DNA from: Sphingomonadaceae bacterium
GTDB taxonomy: Bacteria > Pseudomonadota > Alphaproteobacteria > Sphingomonadales > Sphingomonadaceae
NCBI GenBank assembly: GCA_947463325.1
Contig: CANHQT010000001.1
Coordinates: 173,450 to 237,449 of the forward strand
DNA length: 64,000 bases
Direction of reading: 5' to 3'
The position numbers were made by a program, and so were the translations under genes. How positions within the stretch are numbered: position 1 is the stretch's first letter; the number at the start of each line of letters is the position of its first letter. The notes beneath the pieces were generated by a model that searched no databases, had not been told where the DNA came from, and saw nothing but the letters and a program-made list of their open reading frames with translations. Positions 9,027 through 18,310 of the stretch are shown piece by piece.

Positions 9027-12000
9027 TCACTCCGCAGCGAGCAATTCTTCCGCCGCGCCGAGGTCGACCGAGACGAGGCGGCTCACCCCGCGTTCGACCA
9101 TCGTCACCCCGAACAGCCGGTGCATGCGCGCCATGGTCACGGCATTGTGGGTGACGATGAGATAGCGGGTCGCGGTTTCGCGGGTCATGCGTTCGAGCAG
9201 GTCGCAGAAACGATCCACATTGGCATCATCCAATGGCGCATCGACTTCGTCGAGCACGCAGATCGGCGCGGGGTTGGTGAGGAACAGCGCAAAAATCAGC
9301 GCAATGGCGGTCAGCGCCTGTTCGCCGCCTGAGAGCAGGGTCAGCGACGCGAGCTTCTTGCCGGGCGGCTGCGCCATGATCTCAAGCCCAGCCTCCAGCG
9401 GATCGTCTGAATCGACGAGCGCGAGATGCGCCTGGCCGCCGCCAAACAGCGTCACGAACAGGCTGCGGAAATGGCCATCGACCTTTTCGAACGCGTCGGT
9501 CAGGCGCTGCCGGCCCTCGCGGTTCAAATGGCCAATCGATCCGCGCAAGCGGTTGACGGCCAGCTGCAGCTCCTCGGCTTCGGCGGCACTGGTCGTCTGA
9601 GTAGCTTCGAGTTCGGCAAGCTCCTGCGCGGCGATCAGGTTGACTGGGCCGATCCGCTCACGATCCTGGGTCAGCCGCTCATGCGCTGCGCTTTCCTCGG
9701 CGGGGCTGGCAACCTCCTCTGCGGCAAAGCCTGCCTTGGCCGGGAGCAGTGGCGGCGGACATTCGAACCGCTCACCGGAAATGCGGCCCATTTCGATGCG
9801 GCGGCTTTCGGCATTCTCGGCGCGCGCCGTTGCACCAGCGCGCTCCTCGCGCGCGGCGGCCAGTGCTTCGCGCGCAGCATCGAGCAGGGCTTCAGCGGTG
9901 CGCGCGGCTTCTGCCGTTGCCCGTTCATCCGCTAGTGCGGCCGTGACCGCCGCTTGTGCGGCTTCACGCTCGCGCTCGCTGAGTTCGATCTGCCGGGCGA
10001 TCGCCTCGGGCCGGGCGGCGATGCTGTCGCGCTCGGCGGTGATCTCGGCCTCGCGCGCGGCCATGCCTGCGATGCGTCGCGCGGCCTCGCCGGCACGCGC
10101 TTTCCAGCCACGCATTTCCGCTTCGGATTCGACCTGCGCCTCGCGCTCCCGTGCAATGGCGCGGTCGAGCATGGTCAGGCCCTCGCGCGCCTGTGCCAGC
10201 GCTAGGCGCGCGGCCTCGGCTTCGGCTTCGGCGGAGGCCAGGCGTTCGGCCACCACTTGGCCGTCGGGCAGTGCCGCCACTGCCGTTCGTGCTATATCCA
10301 GCGCCTCGCTTGCCTCGGCGGCTTCGGCCTCGCTCGCTTGCTGGCGCTCGGCGAGATGCCCTGCGGTTGTCCGCCACCGCTCATAGGCGGCATCGGCAGC
10401 ATCGGCAGCGCGTGCCAGCCGGCGCGATTCTTCTTCTGCCGCGCTCAGGGTGCCGCGCGCAGCGGTCAGGGCAGCGTCTGCTTCGCCGACCAGGTGCTGG
10501 GCATTGCCATGCTCCTGTTCGATCTGCGCCAGCGCTGCTGCCATCGGGGGAATCTGCGCCCCAATCGCCTCGCGCCGGTTTGCGCGCACCAGCCGTTCTG
10601 CCGCTGCGGCGCCGTCGCCGCTTGCCACGAACCCGTCCCAGCGCCGCATATGCCCGTCGCGAGTGACCAGCCGTTGCCCGACAGCAAGCGCCTGCCCCTT
10701 GTCCTCATCAACCACGCCGATCTGCGCCAAGCGGGCTGCGAGCTGCGCTGGCGCGTTCACCACTTGCGTGAGCGGCGTCACGCCGGCGGGGAGGGATGGC
10801 CCCTGTGTCGTTCCGCCGCCGGCCCAACCGCGGCCTTTGTCTTTGCCCAAGGGCGCTGACAGTTCATCGCCCAGTGCCACTGCCAGCGCTGCTTCATAAC
10901 CGGGTTCGACGCGCAGAGCCGCAATCAGCGCTCCGTCATCGCCTGCCGATGCGGCGAGAGAACGTTCAAGCGCTGCAGCCTCGCTTTCGAGCGCTGTCAG
11001 CGCCGCACGCGCTTCGGCCAGTCTGGTTTCGGTCTCGGCAATCCGGGTCGCCGCTTCCTGCCGCGCGATTCCTGCAGCTGCTATCCCTGCTTCGGCTTGG
11101 CCGATGCGTTGTGCGGCGGCGTCTGCTTCAGCGCGGGCGCCCAGCGCTGCGGTTTCGAGCGCCGCGCTGTCACCAGCCTCTGCCAGCGCCTGCGCGATCC
11201 GCGCCTGTTCCGCGGCAATGCGGCTGGCCCGCCGTTCTGCATCGGCCAGTGCGGCTTCGGCAATGCGCCGTTCGGCATGGTCATTGGCGGCATCCGCGCG
11301 GGCGCCCGCCAGGGCAACTTCGGCATCGCGCGCACGGTCGGCGGCAAGCGCATTGGCCTCCGTCAGAGCCGGGCGTTTGGCGTCCTCAGCGGCGATCGCC
11401 TGCTGGGCCTGTTTGGCCAGCGCGGAAAGCCGTTCGATCGCCGCTGCGCCTTCGCGGGCGAGGGCGTCCTCGGCATCACGGTCCCGTGCGATGCGCGCCA
11501 TTTCAGCAGCGATGTCGGCGATCCGCCGTTCGATGGTCGCGAGTGCGGCGCGTTCTTCGCCCAATCGAGTGGATAGGCGGTGCTCGGCCTCCCGCGCAGC
11601 GGTGGCGGCGTCGCGGGCCGCGGCCATTGCGGCTACGGCGGCGGCTTGCTCGGCGGCGCCTTGTTCCTGCCGGGCCTGCGCTTCGGCCACGCGCGCTTCG
11701 GCGGCCTGTGCCTCGGCGCGGGCGGCATCGGCCTGTGCGGCGGCATCGCGCCAGCGTGCATAGATCATCCGGCCTTCGGTGATGCGGATCGCCTCGGACA
11801 GGCGGGCATAGCGTTCGGCGGCCTTGGCTTGCCGGCGCAGCTGGCCGGCGCGCGCATCCATGTCCGCCAGCAATTCGGCAAGTCGGGCCAGATTGCCTTC
11901 GGTCTGGCGCAGCTTGCTCTCGGCTTCCTTGCGGCGGACGTGGAGGCCAGAAATGCCGGCTGCCTCTTCGAGCAGCAGGCGGCGCTCCTGCGGCTTGGCA

Positions 12001-12467
12001 GCGATGATGGCGGCGACCTTGCCCTGGCTGACCAGCGCCGGGCTGTGTGCGCCGGTGGCGGCATCAGCGAAGATCAGGGCGACATCGCGTGCGCGCACGT
12101 CGCGCCCGTTGGCGCGATAGGCGCTGCCAGCGCCACGTTCGATCCGGCGCACGACTTCGAGCGCGCCGCCTTCGCCTTCGCTGACCAGGCCCGGCAGCGG
12201 TGCCCCCTCGGTGTCGCAGACCAGCGCGACTTCGGCAAAGTCGCGCGCTGGCCGTGCCTCGGTGCCGGCGAAGATGACATCATCCATCCCCCCGCCGCGC
12301 ATGGATTTGGGCGAAGATTCGCCCATCACCCAGCGGATCGCTTCGAGGAGGTTGGATTTGCCGCAGCCATTCGGCCCGACAATGCCGGTCAGGCCCGGTT
12401 CGATCCTCAGCTCCGTGGGTTCGACAAAGCTTTTGAAGCCAGTCAGGCGCAGACGGGTCATGCGCAT
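9027..12467 (-). CDS. smc: Chromosome segregation protein SMC
   Basis: The ATPase of the bacterial condensin, which organises and separates replicated chromosomes. The 1146-residue protein has the N-terminal Walker A GPNGCGKSN, two long Ala/Glu/Arg-rich coiled coils, a hinge near the middle (around GYEAALAVALGDELSAP), and a C-terminal ABC signature LSGGEQALTAIA plus Walker B CVLDEVDAPLDD. The ATG at 12467 is chosen because GGGAG lies eight bases upstream; the GTG at 12476 overlaps that site. It is last in a four-gene minus-strand set after DUF721 and two DsbA-like genes. No scpA or scpB is adjacent. Confidence 0.95.
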   Translation of the reverse strand: MRMTRLRLTGFKSFVEPTELRIEPGLTGIVGPNGCGKSNLLEAIRWVMGESSPKSMRGGGMDDVIFAGTEARPARDFAEVALVCDTEGAPLPGLVSEGEGGALEVVRRIERGAGSAYRANGRDVRARDVALIFADAATGAHSPALVSQGKVAAIIAAKPQERRLLLEEAAGISGLHVRRKEAESKLRQTEGNLARLAELLADMDARAGQLRRQAKAAERYARLSEAIRITEGRMIYARWRDAAAQADAARAEAQAAEARVAEAQARQEQGAAEQAAAVAAMAAARDAATAAREAEHRLSTRLGEERAALATIERRIADIAAEMARIARDRDAEDALAREGAAAIERLSALAKQAQQAIAAEDAKRPALTEANALAADRARDAEVALAGARADAANDHAERRIAEAALADAERRASRIAAEQARIAQALAEAGDSAALETAALGARAEADAAAQRIGQAEAGIAAAGIARQEAATRIAETETRLAEARAALTALESEAAALERSLAASAGDDGALIAALRVEPGYEAALAVALGDELSAPLGKDKGRGWAGGGTTQGPSLPAGVTPLTQVVNAPAQLAARLAQIGVVDEDKGQALAVGQRLVTRDGHMRRWDGFVASGDGAAAAERLVRANRREAIGAQIPPMAAALAQIEQEHGNAQHLVGEADAALTAARGTLSAAEEESRRLARAADAADAAYERWRTTAGHLAERQQASEAEAAEASEALDIARTAVAALPDGQVVAERLASAEAEAEAARLALAQAREGLTMLDRAIAREREAQVESEAEMRGWKARAGEAARRIAGMAAREAEITAERDSIAARPEAIARQIELSEREREAAQAAVTAALADERATAEAARTAEALLDAAREALAAAREERAGATARAENAESRRIEMGRISGERFECPPPLLPAKAGFAAEEVASPAEESAAHERLTQDRERIGPVNLIAAQELAELEATQTTSAAEAEELQLAVNRLRGSIGHLNREGRQRLTDAFEKVDGHFRSLFVTLFGGGQAHLALVDSDDPLEAGLEIMAQPPGKKLASLTLLSGGEQALTAIALIFALFLTNPAPICVLDEVDAPLDDANVDRFCDLLERMTRETATRYLIVTHNAVTMARMHRLFGVTMVERGVSRLVSVDLGAAEELLAAE

Positions 12468-12530
12468 GATGCGCACTCCCGCCTGACTGTCACCTGCTTT
12501 GCCAAATCGTCCCCCCGGATGCGCGCTGCG

Positions 12531-13259
12531 TCAGCGTGCGCCTGCCGCTTGGAGCCGTTCCTTCACCTGATCCCAGCTGACCGCACCGGTGAGAACTTCG
12601 CCATTGAGAAGGAAGGTCGGCGTGCCGGTGATTTCAAATTGTTCCTGATTGCGCTGCGTCGCTTCCTGCCAGCGCGTCACGCCTTCGGTGTTGGCAAGGC
12701 AGGTCGAAATGTCTGACGCAGCCATGCCGCGGGCGGCAAAGAAAGTGTCGATGCCGAATGCTGAGGCAAAGGCGGTGAAATTCTGGCTCTGCAACGCGGC
12801 CTGACCAGCCTGCTGGTTGCCGGCCTGGATGGTCTGCATCAGCTCGCCCTGAGTGGCGAAGACATTGTCCATCAGCGGGAAGAAACGCTCCGTGCCGCCG
12901 CAAGCCGCGATGCTGGCGACAGCAAGGTCAAACGGGTTAAGCATGAACGGGCGAATTTCCACGCTGACACGGCCGCTATCGACAAACTCGCCCTTGAGCT
13001 CGGCATTGCTCGCGTTCGCAAAGGCGGCGCAGACGCCGCAGGTGGGCGAAGCAAATTCGACCAGCTTCAGCGGCGCATCGGGGTTGCCCATGACGAAACC
13101 GTCCTGCGTCGCGCTTACCACCTGGGACCATTTCTGGCCGGCGGGGGCTTCGACTTTGGGCAGCGCGTCGCCGCTCGGCCCGCTCCCGCCTCCGCTGCAG
13201 GCGGTGAGCGCGATGGCGGCGATGGCGGCGATGCCGAGAGTCTTGATGCGGATGGTCAT
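12531..13259 (-). CDS. DsbA-family thiol oxidoreductase, lipoprotein
   Basis: A thioredoxin-fold protein of 242 residues, probably forming or isomerising disulfides in the envelope. The N terminus is a lipoprotein signal with lipobox LTAC, followed by a Gly/Ser-rich stretch. The redox motif is CGVC within FASPTCGVCAAF, followed by an alpha-helical insert and a GTPTFLLNG cis-proline segment, as in DsbA/DsbG relatives. It is the second of two adjacent DsbA-like genes upstream of smc, 32 bases after the first. The electron partner is not in this window. Confidence 0.87.
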   Translation of the reverse strand: MTIRIKTLGIAAIAAIALTACSGGGSGPSGDALPKVEAPAGQKWSQVVSATQDGFVMGNPDAPLKLVEFASPTCGVCAAFANASNAELKGEFVDSGRVSVEIRPFMLNPFDLAVASIAACGGTERFFPLMDNVFATQGELMQTIQAGNQQAGQAALQSQNFTAFASAFGIDTFFAARGMAASDISTCLANTEGVTRWQEATQRNQEQFEITGTPTFLLNGEVLTGAVSWDQVKERLQAAGAR

Positions 13260-13291
13260 GACAGTTTCCCTGTTTGAAATGATGAAATGGG

Positions 13292-13987
13292 TCAGCGGCT
13301 GGCAGCGAGCGCGGCGTCAAGGCGGGGGCGCAAGCCCGACCAGCTATGCACCTCGTCAAGCAGCGTGCCATTGATGGCAAAGCTCGGCGTGCCGTGGACG
13401 CCAAGCGCGCGTGCGGCATTGGACATGGCGATCAGCCGCTCCTGCAACGGCCGGTCGGCCATGCAGCGGGTGATCTGGTCGGCTGTAAAGCCGCGGCGTT
13501 CCATCCAAGCGGCCACACCGGCATCGCGGGCGAGTCGCGCGAGCCGCTGTTCCACTGGCCCGGTTGCCCAGCCTTGCCGTGTTGCCTCGGGCAGGGCCTG
13601 CACGCGCTGCAGAATAGCCGCCTGCTCCGCCATCAGCGCTTCGTGGCGCGAGAAAAAGCGGGCTGGCGCGCCACAATGCGCGGCGACGGCCATGGCAAGA
13701 TCGATGGGGTCGCGCACCAGATGGCGGATTTCGGTGCTGACACGTCCGCCGGCGACATAGCTGTTCTTGAGCGTCGTGCTGCCTTCGGCCGAAAAACGGG
13801 CGCAGGCCGGGCAGGTGTAGGAGACATATTCGGTGACCTTCACCGCCGCGCCCGGATTGCCGAGGATGTGGCTGCCGCCTTCGCCGACAGTGACAGTGGA
13901 CATAGGGCGCGGTGCCTGCGCGGTGGCGGGCAGGGTGAGCGCCAGCGTGGCGGCCATGGCGGCGGAAAGGGTCAGGTGGAAACGCAC
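13292..13987 (-). CDS. DsbA-family thiol oxidoreductase, periplasmic
   Basis: A 231-residue paralogue of the next gene, with a cleavable signal peptide ending near TAQA instead of a lipobox. The redox motif is CPAC within SYTCPACARF and the cis-proline segment is GTPSFAING. Both point to a soluble periplasmic thiol-disulfide oxidoreductase. It is preceded by the DUF721 gene (41 bases) and followed by its lipoprotein paralogue. The pair may divide oxidase and isomerase roles, but nothing in the sequence proves it. Confidence 0.87.
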   Translation of the reverse strand: MRFHLTLSAAMAATLALTLPATAQAPRPMSTVTVGEGGSHILGNPGAAVKVTEYVSYTCPACARFSAEGSTTLKNSYVAGGRVSTEIRHLVRDPIDLAMAVAAHCGAPARFFSRHEALMAEQAAILQRVQALPEATRQGWATGPVEQRLARLARDAGVAAWMERRGFTADQITRCMADRPLQERLIAMSNAARALGVHGTPSFAINGTLLDEVHSWSGLRPRLDAALAASR

Positions 13988-14028
13988 GGGCTGTTCATTC
14001 TCGAAAAAGGGCTGCCGGGACAGCAGCG

Positions 14029-14607
14029 TCAGCGGACTTTAGGCAGGGCGTCGCGCTTGGCAAGACTGGTTGCAAGCCCTTCGAGCACGCTGCGCAATTC
14101 GGGATCGGCAATCGTCGCAAGACCGGGGGAAAGCGGGATGGTGGCGGGGGCGACACCGGCATCAACCACCGGCAGTGGTGCCTTTGCCGCTGGCTTTACC
14201 GGCTTGCCCTGTTCGATGCGGATACGGGCAACGGCAGCATAGCCGAAAAAGGCATTCACTCTGGCAATGATGTCCGGCAGCACATGCTGCACCAAGGGTG
14301 CCTGTGCGCCCGCCACGGCCAGAGTCAGCGTGCCGTCCGCCTTCTTGCCATGCGGAAATCGCAGAGCGACGGGCGATGTGGCGCGTGCCAGCTTCGCCCC
14401 GACGATTTCAGGCCAGCGGGTGACAATCGATGACTGGACGAAGCCGAATTTGCGAAAGGCGGTGCCTCCGATTGCCGGGATAAGATCGGCGATGGCGCGC
14501 GCCTCCCCGCCGCGCGCGCGTGTCGGCTGCGCCGACTGCTCGGCCGCTTTGGCGTTTTTGCGTTTGCGCGAAGGGGGCGGGACAGCTTCCGTCACGCAAG
14601 CTGCCAT
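14029..14607 (-). CDS. DUF721 (DciA-like) domain protein
   Basis: A 192-residue protein with a basic N-terminal segment followed by the DUF721 core: GFVQSSIVTRWPEIVGAKLA, then LRFPHGKKADGTLTLAV and LPDIIARVNAFFGY. DUF721 includes DciA, which loads the replicative helicase in bacteria lacking DnaC, so a replication role is possible. The ATG at 14607 is chosen because the frame further upstream would overlap mutY on the other strand. It begins 14 bases from the mutY start in head-to-head arrangement. Confidence 0.8.
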   Translation of the reverse strand: MAACVTEAVPPPSRKRKNAKAAEQSAQPTRARGGEARAIADLIPAIGGTAFRKFGFVQSSIVTRWPEIVGAKLARATSPVALRFPHGKKADGTLTLAVAGAQAPLVQHVLPDIIARVNAFFGYAAVARIRIEQGKPVKPAAKAPLPVVDAGVAPATIPLSPGLATIADPELRSVLEGLATSLAKRDALPKVR

Positions 14608-14621
14608 GCCATAGCGCGACC

Positions 14622-15662
14622 ATGCCCGTCGAGAGCGCGATCGCGCCCGTCCTCCTCCGCTGGTACCGCAGCCATGCCCGCCAGCTTCCCTGGCGCACAC
14701 CCCCGGGCAGCAAGCAGCGACCTGATCCCTATCGCGTCTGGCTGAGCGAAATCATGCTGCAGCAGACCACGGTCGCCGCGGTGCGCCCCTATTTCGACCG
14801 CTTCACCGCGCGCTGGCCGACGCTGGAGGATCTGGCAGCAGCCGATCCGGCGGATGTGCTCGCGGCGTGGGCCGGGCTCGGCTATTATAGCCGCGCCCGC
14901 AATCTCATCGCTTGCGCAGAGGCCGTTGCCCGCGAGCATGGCGGCTGCTTTCCCTCCTCTGAGGCAGGTCTGCGGGCCTTGCCCGGCATTGGCGCCTATA
15001 CCGCCGCTGCCATCGCCGCGATCGCCTTTGATGATCCTGCCGCCGTGCCCGTCGATGCCAATATCGAACGGGTGGTGGCGCGGTTGTTTGCGATGTCGAC
15101 GCCGCTGCCCGCGGCCAAACCAGCCATTGCCGAGGCAGCGAGGGCGATCTGGCCTGCCTTTGATGGCGGGGATATGGCGCAGGCGCTGATGGATCTGGGC
15201 GCGACCATCTGCACGGCACGCGCGCCTGCATGCATTGCCTGTCCGCTGGTTCAGCAGTGCGATGGGTCAGCCGGGGGGATGGCTGCGCGCCTGCCGGTAA
15301 AGGCGGCAAAGCGGGCAAAGCCTGTGCGGCATGGGCGCGCACTCTGGATTGAGCGGCTGTCCGGGAACGAACGGCAGGTCTGGCTGGTGCGCCGCCCGGC
15401 GAGAGGGATGCTTGGCGGAATGCGCGCGCTGCCGGGGGGCGAGTGGGGCGACACTATGCCCTCTGCAGTGGCTGGCGTCAGCGTCGCGGGTCAGGTGAAG
15501 CATGTTTTCACGCATTTCGAACTGCGCCTCGCGGTCGATGTCGCACAGGACTTCACGCTCGCCGTAGGGGAAGGGGAATGGTGGCCGGTCGAAACGCTTG
15601 ACGCGGCGGGCTTGCCCACGCTCTATCGCCGCGCGGCAGGGGTCGTGCTGGAGGTTGAGTGA
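14622..15662 (+). CDS. mutY: A/G-specific adenine glycosylase
   Basis: Removes adenine mispaired with 8-oxoguanine, preventing G:C to T:A mutation. The 346-residue protein has the N-terminal catalytic glutamate in SEIMLQQTTV, the helix-hairpin-helix GLRALPGIGAYTAAAI, the aspartate in VPVDANIERV, and an iron-sulfur cluster motif Cys-X6-Cys-X2-Cys-X5-Cys at CTARAPACIACPLVQQC. The C-terminal NUDIX-like domain (GMLGGMRALPGGEW, VKHVFTHFELRL) recognises 8-oxoG. The ATG at 14622 gives MPVESAIAPVL. The stop overlaps the next start (TGATG). Confidence 0.95.
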   Translation: MPVESAIAPVLLRWYRSHARQLPWRTPPGSKQRPDPYRVWLSEIMLQQTTVAAVRPYFDRFTARWPTLEDLAAADPADVLAAWAGLGYYSRARNLIACAEAVAREHGGCFPSSEAGLRALPGIGAYTAAAIAAIAFDDPAAVPVDANIERVVARLFAMSTPLPAAKPAIAEAARAIWPAFDGGDMAQALMDLGATICTARAPACIACPLVQQCDGSAGGMAARLPVKAAKRAKPVRHGRALWIERLSGNERQVWLVRRPARGMLGGMRALPGGEWGDTMPSAVAGVSVAGQVKHVFTHFELRLAVDVAQDFTLAVGEGEWWPVETLDAAGLPTLYRRAAGVVLEVE

Positions 15663-16993
15663 TGCGACAGATGGTTACCGAAGGCAGTGGAGGCGGTTTC
15701 GTATCTTCGCGCCGGGCCTTTTTCGGATTTGCCGCTGGCGGGGCTGCACTGGCCATCGGCGGCTGGCCGATGCGCGCCCTCGCTCAGGATGGCGGGCGCT
15801 TTCCCGGGCTGACCGCCTTCATCAATGAGTATGTGAGCTCCCGCCGCCTGCCCGGTGCGATTGCCGCCATCGGCTTTGGCAATGCGCCACTGGCTGCGGT
15901 CGCTGCAGGCACCATCGCCAATGGCAACAGCCGTCCGGTCGATGCCGATACGCTGTGGCGCCTTTATTCGCAGACTAAGCCGGTGACCGGCATTGCGGCG
16001 ATGATCCTGGTCGATGAAGGGCGTCTTACGCTCGATACGCCGATTGGCGATGTGCTGCCCAAGTTTGCATCAATGCAGGTGCTCGCGCGGCCTGATGCGC
16101 CGATCACTGAGACAGTGGCGGCTGAACGGCCGATCACGCTGCGCCATCTGCTCACGCACACAGCCGGCCTTGGATATGGCCTCGTCGCCAACAATGCCGT
16201 GGAGCGGGAATGGCAGCGCCAGCGGCTGACACCCGGCCAGATCACGAAAATGCCGCTACCGCAGCTGACGGCTGGCAGCACGCCCGGCCCCTTGTCCGAT
16301 TGGGCAGACAAGGTGGCGGATGTGCCACTGCTCGCCCAGCCGGGCAGGCGCTGGCATTATTCAGCCTCGCTCGACCTGCTTGGCCGCGTGATTGAGGTGG
16401 TCTCCGGCCGTCCGTTCGATGCCTTCCTCAAGGAACGCCTGTTCGATCCGCTGGGAATGACCAGCACATCCTTCCGTGTCGCGCCGGGCGACGTTGAACG
16501 CTTTGCCACCAACTATGCCCCGTTCGGCGGTACGCTCATCCCGATCGATCCGGCGGCGACCAGCATCTATCTTGATGCGCCAGGGTTCCCGTTCGGCGGT
16601 GCCGGCCTTGTCGGCAGCGCACGTGATTATGATCGCTTCCTTGCCATGCTGGCGGGGCAGGGCACGCTCGATGGCGTCCGCATCCTTTCCCCCGAAACAG
16701 CGCGGCTCGCCATGTCCAATATCCTGCCCGAAGGTACGGATACCGAAGGCACATTTGTGGCTGGTCAGGGGTTCGGCGCGGGCGGGCGCGTATCGCTGCC
16801 CGGATCGCCGCAGGGTGAGGGCATTTTCGGCTGGGCTGGTGCAGCCGGCACGATCGGCTTCGTTGATCCGCGGCGCGGCCTGCGCTTCGGGGCTTATGCC
16901 AACTATATGCCGTCGGAGGTTTATGACTTCCAGCGTCGCGTTGGCGAAGTCGCGATTGCCGATCTCATGGCGATGATGCGCGCCGCGGGATGA
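15662..16993 (+). CDS. Serine hydrolase, beta-lactamase class C-like, Tat-exported
   Basis: A 443-residue member of the serine beta-lactamase-like/esterase family. The N terminus has a twin-arginine signal (SRRAFFGFAAG) and hydrophobic segment ending near ALAQ. The catalytic SxxK is SQTK in WRLYSQTKPVTG, the second motif is around YSASLDLLGRV, and the C terminus has FGWAGAAGTIGF. Substrate unknown: esterase, D-aminopeptidase or weak beta-lactamase are all possible. Its ATG overlaps the mutY stop and its stop overlaps nudC by ATGA, so the three are coupled. Confidence 0.85.
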   Translation: MRQMVTEGSGGGFVSSRRAFFGFAAGGAALAIGGWPMRALAQDGGRFPGLTAFINEYVSSRRLPGAIAAIGFGNAPLAAVAAGTIANGNSRPVDADTLWRLYSQTKPVTGIAAMILVDEGRLTLDTPIGDVLPKFASMQVLARPDAPITETVAAERPITLRHLLTHTAGLGYGLVANNAVEREWQRQRLTPGQITKMPLPQLTAGSTPGPLSDWADKVADVPLLAQPGRRWHYSASLDLLGRVIEVVSGRPFDAFLKERLFDPLGMTSTSFRVAPGDVERFATNYAPFGGTLIPIDPAATSIYLDAPGFPFGGAGLVGSARDYDRFLAMLAGQGTLDGVRILSPETARLAMSNILPEGTDTEGTFVAGQGFGAGGRVSLPGSPQGEGIFGWAGAAGTIGFVDPRRGLRFGAYANYMPSEVYDFQRRVGEVAIADLMAMMRAAG

Positions 16994-17868
16994 GTTTCAG
17001 CATACCGGGCTTCACCGGCGCGCGCATCGACCGCGCCGATCATATGCGGACCGACCCCGGGGCGCTGGCTGATGCCATGGCCTCATTGTCGGCGCGCCTT
17101 TTGATGCTCGACGGCATTGATCCGGTGGAGGATGGCGAAGGGCGGCTGGCCTGGGGGTCGATGGCCGATGCTCCTGCCGATGCCGAGCTGGTGTTCCTCG
17201 GTCTTGCCGACGGTAAGCCGCGTTTCGCCGCTGTGCCGCCGGCCGGGGTGCGCGTCGATGGCCGGTCGCGCAGCGCATGGCGCGTGCTGTCCTTCCTGCG
17301 GCCGGAAGAAATGGCGCTCTATGGCGCGGCGCGCAGTTTGGTGGACTGGCACGCCCGGCATCGCTTTTGCGCGCAGTGCGGCGGCCCCACGCATATCGCC
17401 AAGGGCGGCTGGCAACGCGATTGCGGCCAGTGTGGGGCGCAGCATTTCCCGCGCACCGACCCGGTGGTGATCATGCTTGCGGAGCATGATGGCGCGGTGC
17501 TGGTGGGGCGACAGCCGGGCTTTCCGGCTGGTCGCTATTCGGCGCTGGCGGGGTTTGTTGAACCCGGCGAATCGCTTGAGGAAGCGGTGGCGCGCGAATT
17601 GGCGGAGGAAGCGGGGATTGTCGCGCGCGACGTCCGCTATATCGCCAGCCAGCCCTGGCCTTTCCCCTCCTCGCTGATGATCGCCTGCGTCGCCCAAGCC
17701 GAAGCACGGGATATCACGCTCGACACAACCGAGCTTGAGGATGCGATGTGGGTGGATCGTGCGGGCGTTGCTGCCGCGATGGCGGGGGATGCGGACGCGC
17801 CCTTCATTGCCCCGCCGCCCTATGCCATTGCGCACAGCCTGTTCGAACGCTGGCTTGCCGACGGCTGA
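16990..17868 (+). CDS. nudC: NAD(+)/NADH diphosphatase (NUDIX)
   Basis: Hydrolyses NAD(H), and in E. coli also removes NAD caps from RNA. The 292-residue protein carries a zinc ribbon (CAQCGG and CGQCGAQHFPR) and the complete NUDIX box GFVEPGESLEEAVARELAEE with AGI following. The SQPWPFPSSLM motif after the box is diagnostic of the NudC subfamily. Its start overlaps the serine hydrolase stop by four bases. It ends only six bases from the convergent DUF1489 gene, around a perfect GGTCTAGACC palindrome (17872-17881). Confidence 0.93.
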   Translation: MSFSIPGFTGARIDRADHMRTDPGALADAMASLSARLLMLDGIDPVEDGEGRLAWGSMADAPADAELVFLGLADGKPRFAAVPPAGVRVDGRSRSAWRVLSFLRPEEMALYGAARSLVDWHARHRFCAQCGGPTHIAKGGWQRDCGQCGAQHFPRTDPVVIMLAEHDGAVLVGRQPGFPAGRYSALAGFVEPGESLEEAVARELAEEAGIVARDVRYIASQPWPFPSSLMIACVAQAEARDITLDTTELEDAMWVDRAGVAAAMAGDADAPFIAPPPYAIAHSLFERWLADG

Positions 17869-17874
17869 GGCGGT

Positions 17875-18270
17875 CTAGACCAGGCCGAGCGCGCCTAGTT
17901 CCTCTCGCATGCCGGCCGGCAATTCTTCGATCCCGCTACCCATCCCGGCCAGATCCGGCGGGGCATCGCTGTCAGCCAGGTAGCGCCAGCCCTGGTGCGC
18001 GCGGCGCGGGCGCGGCAGCACGGGGATGGCGCGTGCGGCGATGACGATATCGGTACGGCCTCCTTCCGCCTCGTCGAACCGCAATATTGGTGAGCGCGCG
18101 ACGATACGGTGGGCGATGATCCAGTAGAGCGAGCCGCCGGCCATTTCGCTCTCGCGCTTGGGCCGATAACGCGTCGTCAGTCGCGCTTCCTCGCCGCGCG
18201 CAGCAAGCCGCGCTTCGAGCAGCGCTAGGCTGTCGCACCCATAGGCGATCTTGGTGAGATGAAGCGGCAT
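17875..18270 (-). CDS. DUF1489 family protein
   Basis: A 131-residue protein of the conserved alphaproteobacterial DUF1489 family, function unknown. Recognisable parts are LTKIAYGCDSLALLEARL, TTRYRPKRESEM, GGSLYWIIAHRIVARSPIL and RAHQGWRYL. The ATG at 18270 (MPLHLTKIA) matches the usual family start. It follows popZ by 40 bases on the same strand and may be the last gene of the PCMT-tolC-popZ set. Confidence 0.85.
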   Translation of the reverse strand: MPLHLTKIAYGCDSLALLEARLAARGEEARLTTRYRPKRESEMAGGSLYWIIAHRIVARSPILRFDEAEGGRTDIVIAARAIPVLPRPRRAHQGWRYLADSDAPPDLAGMGSGIEELPAGMREELGALGLV

Positions 18271-18310
18271 TGTCCGCCCACTGGTGGGCGGCGCGTCTGC
18301 GGTCAAGCGG

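Noticed and set aside
9640..11782. Several long plus-strand frames opposite smc
   Set aside because: The Ala/Glu/Arg coiled-coil codons of smc create open antisense frames. They have Ser/Arg/Ala low-complexity products.
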